The translations under genes were made by a program, and so were the position numbers. Of a stretch of DNA of 39,909 nucleotides, positions 16,256 to 24,684 are shown piece after piece. The stretch is from contig JAFVXE010000024.1 of the NCBI GenBank assembly GCA_017501255.1, forward strand, positions 1-39,909, given 5' to 3'. The notes under the pieces were generated by a model, which ran no database searches, was not told the DNA's origin, and saw only the letters and a list, made by a program, of their open reading frames with translations. The stretch's first letter is position 1, and every line of letters starts with the position of its first letter. The stretch is from Clostridia bacterium (GTDB taxonomy: Bacteria; Bacillota; Clostridia; Christensenellales; Aristaeellaceae).

Positions 16256-17733
16256 AAAAGACCCGTACTTTACTTGCAGTATTGCTTCTTTTGTGCACCG
16301 TCGCTTTGATGTTTGTTCCCGTTGCTTCCTTTGAGGATCGTTCTTCCGATGCTATGCTGGAAGACATCGCCAAGCTGGAAGGCAAGTGGGAGCGTGAAGT
16401 TGCCAAGCTGGACCGTGATACCAAGGCCGGCAAGGATCAGGCCACGCTTGATAAGCAGCAGGGCAAAGTCGATAAGGCTTGGGCTGCCGTGGAAGAAAAG
16501 CGTGCAGAATATGAAGCTGCCGCCGGCGAAGCCGGTGCTGGTCTTACCTATGCACTGCTGCCCAACAAGCTGCCCGAAGAAATCAAGCTGGATATGGAGA
16601 TCATCAACGCTAATGCTGCGATTTATCCCACCGATTTCACCGCACATTATGCTCTGATGTGGGCAGCTGGCGCTCTGTTAGTAGTAGCTGCTGCTCTGTT
16701 GGTTGCCGGTAATGGTAAACTTGTCAGCAAGAGCTATACTTTCTCCAGCTTTGCTAATCTGGCCGCTATTCTGCTTTTGGCTTATGGCTTGCTGCGCATT
16801 AAGGCGATTCCGGTTAAGCTGCCCTATGGCCCTGCTTCCATGAATCCCATCCTCTGCGCTTTGATGCTGGCTATGCCCATCATCGCTCTGTTCCTGAATT
16901 GCACTGCGTTGATCAACACTAAGCGCTCCATGATCTATACCCTGTGCATTGCTCTGTCTGTGCTGAGCATTCTGCCCTTCTGGCTGATGATCGTGAACGC
17001 TACCCGTAACTCCACTCAGATTCAGAGCGGTGTTTCTCTCTTGCCCTCTACCTATCTGAGTCACAACATTTCCGTTTTGAAGACCAAAGACTTCCAGGTT
17101 CTCAACGGCTTTAAGAACAGCGCCATCATCGCCTTCGGCTCCACCCTCATGAGCGTTTACTTCTCTGCCCTGACTGCTTACGGCTTCGTCGTTTACAAGT
17201 TCAAGGGCCACAAGTTCCTCTGGAGCGTGGTTATGGCCATCATCATGATCCCTGGACAGGTTACCGCTACCGGCTTCTTCATGTATATGTATAAGCTGGG
17301 CTGGCAGAATAGCTTCCTGCCCTTGATCATTCCCGCCATTGCTTCTGCATCCACGGTCTTCTTCTTCAAGCAGTACCTGGAAGCCAACTTCCAGATCTCG
17401 CTGGTGGAAGCTGCCCGTATCGACGGCGCTGGTGAATTCTTCACCTACAATACCATTATCATGCCCATCATGGTGCCCGCTATGGCTACCATGGGTATCA
17501 TGGCTATGATCGGTTCCTGGAACAACTACCTGACCCCCTTGATGCTGCTCACCAAGAAAGAGCTGGCCACCCTGCCCATGATGGTTAAGGAACTCCGCGG
17601 CGACATCTATCGTACCGAGTTTGGTTCCATCTATCTGGGTCTCACCTTGACCGCTCTGCCTCTGATGATCGTGTACTTCTGCTTCAGCAAGTACATCATC
17701 GCCGGTGTTGCGGTTGGCGGCGTGAAGGAATAA
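16252..17733 (+). CDS. Sugar ABC transporter permease, MalG type, with long N-terminal extension
   Basis: Protein of 493 residues, about 200 more than ordinary MalG-type permeases (near 280). Residues 1-22 are a membrane helix. About 25-95 is a charged helical stretch rich in Lys and Glu, probably a coiled coil (A-K-L-E-G-K-W-E-R-E-V-A-K-L). About three further helices follow (near 125-220) before the standard permease core. The EAA loop is E386-A-A-R-I-D-G. The frame is continuous with even codon use, so it is not an assembly join. The extension may place an extracytoplasmic coiled coil beside the binding protein; this is inference. Confidence 0.87.
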   Translation: MKKTRTLLAVLLLLCTVALMFVPVASFEDRSSDAMLEDIAKLEGKWEREVAKLDRDTKAGKDQATLDKQQGKVDKAWAAVEEKRAEYEAAAGEAGAGLTYALLPNKLPEEIKLDMEIINANAAIYPTDFTAHYALMWAAGALLVVAAALLVAGNGKLVSKSYTFSSFANLAAILLLAYGLLRIKAIPVKLPYGPASMNPILCALMLAMPIIALFLNCTALINTKRSMIYTLCIALSVLSILPFWLMIVNATRNSTQIQSGVSLLPSTYLSHNISVLKTKDFQVLNGFKNSAIIAFGSTLMSVYFSALTAYGFVVYKFKGHKFLWSVVMAIIMIPGQVTATGFFMYMYKLGWQNSFLPLIIPAIASASTVFFFKQYLEANFQISLVEAARIDGAGEFFTYNTIIMPIMVPAMATMGIMAMIGSWNNYLTPLMLLTKKELATLPMMVKELRGDIYRTEFGSIYLGLTLTALPLMIVYFCFSKYIIAGVAVGGVKE

Positions 17734-17761
17734 TCGAAAAACAGTCAGCTTTGGCTGGCAG

Positions 17762-17802
17762 GAAGCCATCTGTCATGGTTCTGTGGCAGATGGCTTCTTC
17801 TT
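17762..17802 (+). terminator. Terminator of the importer operon
   Basis: An 11-bp stem (17762-17772 with 17787-17797, G-A-A-G-C-C-A-T-C-T-G arm) followed by TTCTTTC, 28 bases after the permease stop. Confidence 0.75.
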
Positions 17803-17849
17803 TCGGAAAAGGACAATTGAGTTTCGCAAAGTTTCGTGCAAAAAGGTAC

Positions 17850-17994
17850 TTGCATTCTGGACGTAAGTATAGTATATTGTGTGTGACGAAAACGTTGTAG
17901 TTGTTGCGTGGTTTGTTTATATTGTATCATTACCCCCAATAATGATGCCTTGTAACGAAAACAGCAGCAAAAGCAATGTGACAACAACGAAAAC
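17850..17994 (+). promoter_or_regulatory. Promoter and operator of the cellobiose phosphorylase gene
   Basis: TTGCAT (17850-17855) and TATATT (17873-17878) with a 17-base spacer, then CGAAAACG-TTGTAG (17887-17900). This copies the importer promoter at 13543-13592. Two more CGAAAAC boxes lie in the leader at 17956-17962 and 17988-17994. The shared layout points to one regulator for both transcripts. Confidence 0.75.
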
Positions 17995-18052
17995 TGCCTG
18001 ATGATGGAGAGTGTCAGGTAAACACGAAAGCAGACTGAAGGAGGCCAAACCT

Positions 18053-20494
18053 ATGGAATATGGTTTCTTTGATGACGTAAGAAGCGAGTATGTCATCACC
18101 AGACCGGATACCCCCTATCCCTGGATTAACTACCTTGGCAGCGAAGACTTCTTCTCCCTGATGAGCAACACTTCCGGCGGCTACACCTTCTGTAAGGATG
18201 CCCGCCTGCTGCGCCTCACCCGTTATCGCTACAACAACGTGCCCACCGATGCCGGCGGACATTACTTCTACATCAACGACAACGGCACCGTCTGGAATCC
18301 CGGCTGGCAGCCCACCCAGACCAAGCTGGACAGCTATGAGTGCCGTGTGGGTACCGGCTACACTGCCATTACTTCCAGCAAGAACGGCGTGAAGGCCGAG
18401 CAGACCGTGATGGTTCCCCGTGGCTTCCGTGCCGAAGTGACCAAGGTGAAGTTGACCAACGAAAGCAGCGAAGAAAAGAAGCTGAGCCTGTACAGCTTCA
18501 TCGAGTTCTGCCTGTGGAACGCTCAGGATGACTCCACCAACTTCCAGCGCAACTACGCTCTGGCTGAGATGGAGTTTGAAAACGGCGGCGCAACCATCTA
18601 TCACAAGACCGAGTACCGTGAACGCCGCAACCACTATGCTGTGTACGCTGTCAACACCGAAGTGGATGGCTACGATACCAGCCGTGAAGCCTTCATCGGC
18701 CTGTACAACGGCTTTGGCAATCCCGATGTGGTCATGAATGACCAGCCCACCAATAGTGATGCCCACGGCTGGGCCCCCATTGCCAGCCATTGCATCCGCC
18801 GCACTCTGAAGCCTGGCGAAAGCGTCAGCTTTGTGTTCGTGCTGGGTTTCTGCGAGAATCCCGTGGAGAAGAAGTTTGTGGCTCCCGGCGTCATCAATAA
18901 GGAGCCTGCTCATGCCCTGCTGAAGGAGTTCGCCACCGATGAGCAGTTCGATGCCAAGCTTAATGAACTGAAGGCCTACTGGCAGCAGCTGCTGAGCCAC
19001 TTCCACATCGAAAGCGGCGACGAGAAGCTGAACCGTCAGGTGAACCTGTGGAATCAGTATCAGTGCATGGTGACCTTCAACATGAGCCGCAGCGCCAGCT
19101 ACTTCGAGAGCGGCATCGGCCGTGGCATGGGCTTCCGTGATTGCAGCCAGGATCTGCTGGGCTTCATTCACCTGATTCCCGACCGTGCCCGTCAGCGCAT
19201 CATCGACGTGGCCTCCACCCAGTTCCCCGATGGTAGCGCCTACCATCAGTATCAGCCCCTGACCAAGCGTGGCAACATGGACGTTGGTTCCGGCTTCAAT
19301 GATGACCCCCTGTGGCTCATCTACGCCGTGAATGCCTACATCAAGGAAACCGGCGACATGACCATTCTGGACGAGATGGTGGACTTCGACAACGATCCCG
19401 CTCAGGCCCAGACCATGATGGAGCATCTGCGCCGTTCCTTCCGTTACATTGCCGAGCACAAGGGCCCCCACAACCTGCCCCTGATCGGCCGTGCTGACTG
19501 GAACGACTGCCTGAACCTGAACTGCTTCTCTGCCGAGCCCGGCGAGAGCTTCCAGACCGTCACCAACAACGACACCGGTATCGCCGAGAGCGTTTTCATT
19601 GCCGGTATGTTCGTCGGCGTGGCTGATGACTATGCCAAGCTGTGCGACCTGTACGGCGACAAGGACGAAGCTGCTTTCGTCCGTGCTGAGAAGCAGGCCA
19701 TGATCGAGGCCGTGGAAAAGGACGGCTGGGATGGCGAATGGTTCATCCGTGCCTACGACGCTTTCGGCCACAAGGTTGGCTCAGACGAGTGCAAGGAAGG
19801 CAAGATTTACATCGAGCCTCAGGGTATGTGCGTCATGGCCGGTATCGGTAAGGATAACGGCATGGCTCAGAAGGCGCTGGATGCCACCCAGAAGTATCTG
19901 GAGTTTGAGCACGGCATTGTGCTGCTCTATCCCGCCTATACCGAGTATCATCTGGAACTGGGCGAAATCTCCTCCTATCCTCCGGGATACAAGGAGAACG
20001 GCTCCGTGTTCTGCCACAACAATCCCTGGATCATCATCGGCGAAACCGTGCTGGGTCACGGCGACCGTGCCTTTGATCTCTACAAGCGCATTGCGCCTGC
20101 TTACATCAAGGATCAGAAGCTGCACCGCACTGAGCCCTATGTGTACGCCCAGACCATCAACGGCAAGGAAAGCTACCTGCCCGGCGAAGCCAAGAACAGC
20201 TGGCTGACCGGTACCTCTGCCTGGAACTTCTTCACCATTTCTCAGGCCATTCTGGGCGTGAAGCCTCAGTTTGAAGGCCTGATGGTGGATCCCTGCCTGC
20301 CTGCCGACATCAAGGATCTGAGCATCCGTCGCGAGTTCCGCGGCAATGTGTACGACATTACCGTGCGCAACAACGCCGGCGGCGAAAAGGGCAAGATCAC
20401 CCTGAAGGTGAATGGTCAGGCCATCGAAGGCCAGATCGTGCCACTGCCCGAAGGCACTGGCAACACCATCAAGGTGGAAGCGACTATCGACTAA
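18053..20494 (+). CDS. Cellobiose phosphorylase, glycoside hydrolase family 94
   Basis: Protein of 813 residues, the usual length of bacterial cellobiose phosphorylases. The start M-E-Y-G-F-F-D-D is chosen because AAGGAGG stands 8 bases upstream; a longer frame begins at 18011 without such a site. The N-terminal V-I-T-R-P-D-T-P-Y-P-W-I-N-Y-L-G is typical of the cellobiose branch. The general acid is D485 in A-D-W-N-D-C-L-N. Phosphate-site residues are H655 in F-C-H-N-N-P-W and G720-T721 in L-T-G-T-S-A-W-N. It splits cellobiose with phosphate to glucose 1-phosphate and glucose in the cytosol. No signal peptide. Related cellodextrin phosphorylases are longer, so cellobiose is the best call. Confidence 0.93.
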   Translation: MEYGFFDDVRSEYVITRPDTPYPWINYLGSEDFFSLMSNTSGGYTFCKDARLLRLTRYRYNNVPTDAGGHYFYINDNGTVWNPGWQPTQTKLDSYECRVGTGYTAITSSKNGVKAEQTVMVPRGFRAEVTKVKLTNESSEEKKLSLYSFIEFCLWNAQDDSTNFQRNYALAEMEFENGGATIYHKTEYRERRNHYAVYAVNTEVDGYDTSREAFIGLYNGFGNPDVVMNDQPTNSDAHGWAPIASHCIRRTLKPGESVSFVFVLGFCENPVEKKFVAPGVINKEPAHALLKEFATDEQFDAKLNELKAYWQQLLSHFHIESGDEKLNRQVNLWNQYQCMVTFNMSRSASYFESGIGRGMGFRDCSQDLLGFIHLIPDRARQRIIDVASTQFPDGSAYHQYQPLTKRGNMDVGSGFNDDPLWLIYAVNAYIKETGDMTILDEMVDFDNDPAQAQTMMEHLRRSFRYIAEHKGPHNLPLIGRADWNDCLNLNCFSAEPGESFQTVTNNDTGIAESVFIAGMFVGVADDYAKLCDLYGDKDEAAFVRAEKQAMIEAVEKDGWDGEWFIRAYDAFGHKVGSDECKEGKIYIEPQGMCVMAGIGKDNGMAQKALDATQKYLEFEHGIVLLYPAYTEYHLELGEISSYPPGYKENGSVFCHNNPWIIIGETVLGHGDRAFDLYKRIAPAYIKDQKLHRTEPYVYAQTINGKESYLPGEAKNSWLTGTSAWNFFTISQAILGVKPQFEGLMVDPCLPADIKDLSIRREFRGNVYDITVRNNAGGEKGKITLKVNGQAIEGQIVPLPEGTGNTIKVEATID

Positions 20495-20507
20495 TGAGAG
20501 ACGGAAG

Positions 20508-20734
20508 GTCGGGGGCGCTGCCCCCGACACCCCCGGCAGGGGCCTTGAGGCCCCTGCACCCCATGTACTGCGCCCGTAAAACGGGTGCAGAAGGGAATAT
20601 CTTTTTGGTTCATGCAGTATCTAACAGCATGAACCTTTTTGTTTTTAGGTCATTTTGCAGCCATGAAATGGCTGCAATCCGGAGGTGCAGGAGGCACTGC
20701 CTCCTGCCGGGGTCAAGGGGCAGCGCCCCTTGAC
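20508..20734. repeat. Block of seven hairpins between phosphorylase and argH
   Basis: Perfect or nearly perfect stems follow in series: 20508-20528, 20536-20557, 20568-20590, 20607-20635, 20655-20677, 20687-20707 and 20712-20734, each with 9-10 bp and mostly three- or four-base loops. The GC-rich members (G-G-G-G-G-C-G-C-T-G-C-C-C-C-C and like) look like a dispersed extragenic palindrome family. The stretch holds no credible gene. Confidence 0.75.
20607..20646 (+). terminator. Terminator of the cellobiose phosphorylase gene
   Basis: Stem 20607-20615 with 20627-20635 followed by TTTTTGTTTTT. It is the only hairpin of the block with a long T-run. Confidence 0.85.
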
Positions 20735-20776
20735 TGCGGAGCATCCCGTCCTTTCCCTGCATTTTTTCCTGTAAAG

Positions 20777-20806
20777 TTGGCAGTTTCCGGTTGTCTATGC
20801 TATAAT
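20777..20806 (+). promoter_or_regulatory. Promoter of argH
   Basis: TTGGCA (20777-20782) and TATAAT (20801-20806), spacer 18 bases, leaving a leader of about 30 bases before the argH start. Confidence 0.75.
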
Positions 20807-20841
20807 AAAAGTTGATTTTACAGAAACGAGGCGAGTGCTTT

Positions 20842-22230
20842 ATGGCCAAGCTTTGGGCAGGACGTTTTGAGAAACCGACCAATGCGCTTTTGGATGATTT
20901 TCAATCCTCGATCCCTTTTGATCAGCGGCTTTTGGAATGTGATGTGACCGGTTCCATTGCCCATGCCACCATGCTGGGTGAGCAGGGCATTTTGACCATG
21001 GAGGATGCCAAGGCCATCGTAGCTGGTCTGGAAGGCATTCTGGCTGATTATCGGGCTGGCAAGCTGGAAATCGACATGGGCGCAGAGGATGTGCATATGT
21101 TTGTGGAAGCGCTGCTGACCGATCGCATCGGTGAGGCGGGCAAGCGCCTGCATACGGGCCGCAGCCGGAATGATCAGGTGGCGCTGGATGTGCGTATGTA
21201 TGCGTTGCAGGCCAATACGCAGGTGAAGGCGCTGCTGATGAAGCTGTGCCAGCTGCTGCTGGATCTGGCCAGCGAGCACAAGAACACGGTGATGGCCGGG
21301 TACACCCATCTGCAAAAGGCGCAGCCCATCACCCTTGGTTTCCATCTGATGGCTTATTTCCAGATGTTCAAGCGGGATGTGCAGCGGTTTGAGCACGCTT
21401 ACGACGAGGCTGATGTGATGCCTCTGGGCAGCGGTGCACTGGCTGGCACTACCTATCCCCTGAACCGGGAGCGGGTGGCAGAACTGCTGGGTTTTTCCGA
21501 AGTGACGGACAATGCGCTGGATGGTGTCAGTGACCGTGACTTCCTCATCAGCTTTCTGGCGGCTGCCAGCACCTGCATGATGCACCTGAGCCGTTTCTGT
21601 GAGGAACTGATCCTGTGGAGCACCAATGAGTTTTCCACCGCTATCATGGATGATGGTTTTGCCACCGGCTCCAGCATTATGCCCCAGAAGAAGAATCCTG
21701 ACGCCTGCGAACTGACCCGTGGCAAGACTGGTCGTGTCTATGGCGATCTGATGGCCCTTCTGACGGTGATGAAGGGTTTGCCGCTGGCGTACAACAAGGA
21801 TATGCAGGAGGATAAGGAAGCCTTCTTCGATGCCTATGATACGCTGATGAAGTGCCTGCCCACCTTTACCGAAATGCTGCGCACCACTGCCTTTAAGAAG
21901 GATGAAATGGAACGCAGTGCCGGTCTGGGCTTCACCAACGCCACCGATTTGGCGGATTATCTGGTGGGCAAGGGGCTGCCTTTCCGGGATGCGCACCACG
22001 TGAGCGGCTCTCTGGTGGGCAAGTGCGTGAAGGAAAACCGTGCGCTGGACGACCTGTCTCTGGAAGAGTTGAAAGCGGCGCATCCGGCTTTTGAAGAGGA
22101 TATCTACGAGGCGATTGCACTGAGCACCTGTGTTCAGCGCCGCAGCCTCAGAGGCGGCCCGGCTCCCTCCGCTGTGGAGGATAGCATCAACCGGGGCCGC
22201 CAGTGGATGGCTCAGCACAGCGAAGGCTGA
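20842..22230 (+). CDS. argH: Argininosuccinate lyase
   Basis: Protein of 462 residues, normal length. The start is M-A-K-L-W-A-G-R-F at 20842, not the upstream in-frame codon inside the leader. The fumarase/aspartase superfamily signature G276-S277-S-I-M-P-Q-K-K-N is present, with S277 as the catalytic serine. H-T-G-R-S-R-N-D-Q and Y-T-H-L-Q-K-A-Q are the other substrate-binding blocks. It cleaves argininosuccinate to arginine and fumarate in arginine synthesis. argG is not adjacent. Confidence 0.96.
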   Translation: MAKLWAGRFEKPTNALLDDFQSSIPFDQRLLECDVTGSIAHATMLGEQGILTMEDAKAIVAGLEGILADYRAGKLEIDMGAEDVHMFVEALLTDRIGEAGKRLHTGRSRNDQVALDVRMYALQANTQVKALLMKLCQLLLDLASEHKNTVMAGYTHLQKAQPITLGFHLMAYFQMFKRDVQRFEHAYDEADVMPLGSGALAGTTYPLNRERVAELLGFSEVTDNALDGVSDRDFLISFLAAASTCMMHLSRFCEELILWSTNEFSTAIMDDGFATGSSIMPQKKNPDACELTRGKTGRVYGDLMALLTVMKGLPLAYNKDMQEDKEAFFDAYDTLMKCLPTFTEMLRTTAFKKDEMERSAGLGFTNATDLADYLVGKGLPFRDAHHVSGSLVGKCVKENRALDDLSLEELKAAHPAFEEDIYEAIALSTCVQRRSLRGGPAPSAVEDSINRGRQWMAQHSEG

Positions 22231-22258
22231 TAACGCCGTATTGCAGAACACCAAAAGC

Positions 22259-22276
22259 GAAGCAGAAAACTGCTTC
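22259..22276 (+). other. Small hairpin before the GT-C gene
   Basis: G-A-A-G-C-A-G / C-T-G-C-T-T-C stem with an AAAA loop, two bases upstream of the GGAGGG ribosome site. It is not followed by T residues. Confidence 0.4.
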
Positions 22277-22291
22277 ACGGAGGGAAAAACA

Positions 22292-23530
22292 ATGATGAAA
22301 TGGGAAGTGAAACTGCGCAAGTGGCTGATGGATCACATCATTCTGCTGGCTTATGCAGCGGTAATCCTGCTGGGGCTGTTCCTGCGTTATTCCCACCTGC
22401 CCATGCTGGCAGCTGATTTGAAATACATGAATTCATCGTGGTTTGAGGCCATCAAGGCCGAAGGCATGGCGGGTATTCTGGACCCTGCGCTGGAGTATAC
22501 CTACAGCCCGCTCCATCTGTATGTGTGGATGCTGGCAGCGGCGTTGTTCGGCAAGTTTGATACCCATCTGGTGCTCAAGGCCGTAAGCCTTGCTTTTGAG
22601 GTGGGGCTGGTGCTGGCAACTTTGGGTCTTCTGCGCACGCTGCTGCCCAAGCGGGAGCAGAAGTTTCAGCGTTTTCTGGGCTTCACCGCCCTGTGGCTGA
22701 GCCCTGTGCTCATCTGGAATGTTGCCGGATGGGGGCAGACGGATGCGCTGTTTGCAGTGTTTGCCGTGCTGGCGGTATGGATGCTGCTGAAGGATCAGCC
22801 TGTGTGGGGCCTGGTATGGCTGGGCGTATCGCTGGCTTTCAAGCTGCAGGCCATCTTCCTTTTGCCTTTGTTCATGATGGCGTATTTCTGCGGCAGAAAG
22901 CGTTTCAGCGTGCTGTGGTTTCTGCTGGTGCCGGGAATACTGGTGGTCAGTGGTTTCCCCATGGTTCTGGTGGGGGAAAGCCCGCTGTTTGCTGTGAATA
23001 TCTATCTGGGCCAGACGGATCTGTACAGCGAGATCACCTATAACTATCCCAATCTGTATGCCATCATGGGTGATGCGCTGAAGGTGGATCAGATGACGCT
23101 GGGAATGTACAGCCGGGTGGGCCTGGTGCTGTGCGTGGCAACCATGGGCAGCGTGGCAGCCTATATGATGAGCAAGCATAAGCAGCTGAGCGATTCCACC
23201 ATGGTGCTGCTGGGTGCCTGGTGTGTGCTGTGCTGCGTATTCTTCCTGCCCCGGATGCACGAGCGCTACGGCATCGTTGGCGAAGTGCTGCTGCTGTGCT
23301 GGGCTGTATGGCTGAAAAAGCCCCGTGGACTGGTCTATGCCCTTTTGTCGCTGTTGCCCATCCTCAGCGCCTATGCCAAGTATCTGTTTCAGGTGCCCTT
23401 CTTCAGCCTGCAATTCGGCGGCGTGATGAATCTGGTGTTGTTGTGCCTTGTCAGCTGGGAAGTGGTGCTGGCGCTTCGGGCTGATGACACGATCGAGGCA
23501 GCGGAAAATCTGCAGGAGACAGTGCTATGA
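22292..23530 (+). CDS. Polytopic GT-C-type glycosyltransferase
   Basis: Protein of 412 residues starting after CGGAGGGAAAAACA. There are about ten membrane helices. The first loop has a D-L-K-Y-M-N segment with acidic residue, and the core carries W-N-V-A-G-W-G-Q-T-D-A-L, A-F-K-L-Q-A-I-F-L-L-P and L-P-R-M-H-E-R-Y, blocks common to bacterial mannosyltransferase-like GT-C proteins that use polyprenyl-phosphate sugars. It probably adds a sugar to a surface glycan outside the membrane. The stop overlaps the start of the acyltransferase by 4 bases, so the two may modify the same product. Confidence 0.75.
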   Translation: MMKWEVKLRKWLMDHIILLAYAAVILLGLFLRYSHLPMLAADLKYMNSSWFEAIKAEGMAGILDPALEYTYSPLHLYVWMLAAALFGKFDTHLVLKAVSLAFEVGLVLATLGLLRTLLPKREQKFQRFLGFTALWLSPVLIWNVAGWGQTDALFAVFAVLAVWMLLKDQPVWGLVWLGVSLAFKLQAIFLLPLFMMAYFCGRKRFSVLWFLLVPGILVVSGFPMVLVGESPLFAVNIYLGQTDLYSEITYNYPNLYAIMGDALKVDQMTLGMYSRVGLVLCVATMGSVAAYMMSKHKQLSDSTMVLLGAWCVLCCVFFLPRMHERYGIVGEVLLLCWAVWLKKPRGLVYALLSLLPILSAYAKYLFQVPFFSLQFGGVMNLVLLCLVSWEVVLALRADDTIEAAENLQETVL

Positions 23531-24639
23531 CCGTCTCTGCCAAGCCTGCCAAGGCCCGCATCCTGTGGCTGGAAGCCCTGCGAATTATCGCAGCATTTCT
23601 GGTGATTGTGAACCACACCAACAGCGATGTGTTTCAGGCATCCCATCCTGGGGAGCTCACATGGCATTTGTCCATTCTGTGGTATTATGTGAGCAAACTG
23701 GCTGTGCCTGTGTATGTCATGATCTCCGGCGCACTGATGCTGAGCCGGCAGGACAGCTGGAAGAAGATCCTCTCCCGGGTTCTGCGGGTTGTGGTTGCGC
23801 TGTTGTGCGCTTCCTATGTGTACTTCCTCTATGATGCATGGGTCAACTGGGGGCTGTGGCCCCGGGCTTTCCGGCTGGATATTCTGCTTGGTCAAATCGT
23901 CAGGATGGAGATCACGGATGGGTTCTGGTATCTGTACTTCTATCTGGCGATACTGGTAACGTTGCCCCTGTGGCAGTGGCTGCACCGGCGAATGACCCAG
24001 CAGCAGCGATTGATGCTGATTGCTCTCTCATTTGCGTTTGGCGCAGTGCTGCCGTTGATCGGGCACTATGTACCAAGGTTTTCGCTGTTGGAAAACCCGC
24101 TGCTGTCCTATATACCGCTGGGGTATCTGGGGCTTTTGTTCGCTGGCGATCAGGTGCTGAATCATCTGAGCCTCCGCAAGCATACGGGGCTTCTGGCAGC
24201 CATAGGGTTTGGAACGGCCCTGCTGGCAGCCTGGCTGCTGACCTGGCTGGAATACGGCAGGGTGGCCCCCGGGGAGAAATACTGGTTTATGGATCACCGC
24301 ATGATCCCCGCATTGCCGGTGATTGTGGAAGCGATTGCTGCCATGGTGCTGGCCCGGTGCGTCGGGGAGCGCAGCAAGGCAAAGAATCCGGAGAATGCGC
24401 CAAATGACCGGCCATCGTTCCCAGCGGAGGTGATCGCCCAGCTGGGCGGCTGTGCTTTCGGCATCTATCTGGCGCAGGATCTGTTGATTGCAGAAACGGA
24501 GAAACGCCTGTTTCTGCCCCTGTGTGCGCAGTTGCCGCCCATGGCTGCCGTGCTTGTCTGGGAAATGATCGTCTTTGGGATCGCCTTGGTTGCCATCTGG
24601 CTGATCCGGCGTATTCCGTTTATTCGTCGTATTCTGTGA
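23527..24639 (+). CDS. Membrane acyltransferase, family 3 (OafA/WecH type)
   Basis: Protein of 370 residues with about ten membrane helices. The N-terminal signature W-L-E-A-L-R-I-I-A-A-F-L-V-I-V-N-H contains the conserved Arg and His of the acyltransferase-3 family, which O-acylates surface sugars using a cytosolic acyl donor. It overlaps the preceding GT-C gene by 4 bases. The acceptor is probably the same glycan; this is inference. Confidence 0.85.
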   Translation: MTVSAKPAKARILWLEALRIIAAFLVIVNHTNSDVFQASHPGELTWHLSILWYYVSKLAVPVYVMISGALMLSRQDSWKKILSRVLRVVVALLCASYVYFLYDAWVNWGLWPRAFRLDILLGQIVRMEITDGFWYLYFYLAILVTLPLWQWLHRRMTQQQRLMLIALSFAFGAVLPLIGHYVPRFSLLENPLLSYIPLGYLGLLFAGDQVLNHLSLRKHTGLLAAIGFGTALLAAWLLTWLEYGRVAPGEKYWFMDHRMIPALPVIVEAIAAMVLARCVGERSKAKNPENAPNDRPSFPAEVIAQLGGCAFGIYLAQDLLIAETEKRLFLPLCAQLPPMAAVLVWEMIVFGIALVAIWLIRRIPFIRRIL

Positions 24640-24684
24640 TTTTTGTCATCCGCTTGTCGGATAATTCAGCAAGGAGGAATCCAC

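Noticed and set aside
18014..19771. Long open frame opposite the cellobiose phosphorylase gene
   Set aside because: It is antisense to a well-recognised enzyme and has no family likeness.
20508..20734. CRISPR array
   Set aside because: The repeats are palindromes of differing sequence without constant repeat and spacer lengths, and no cas genes are near.
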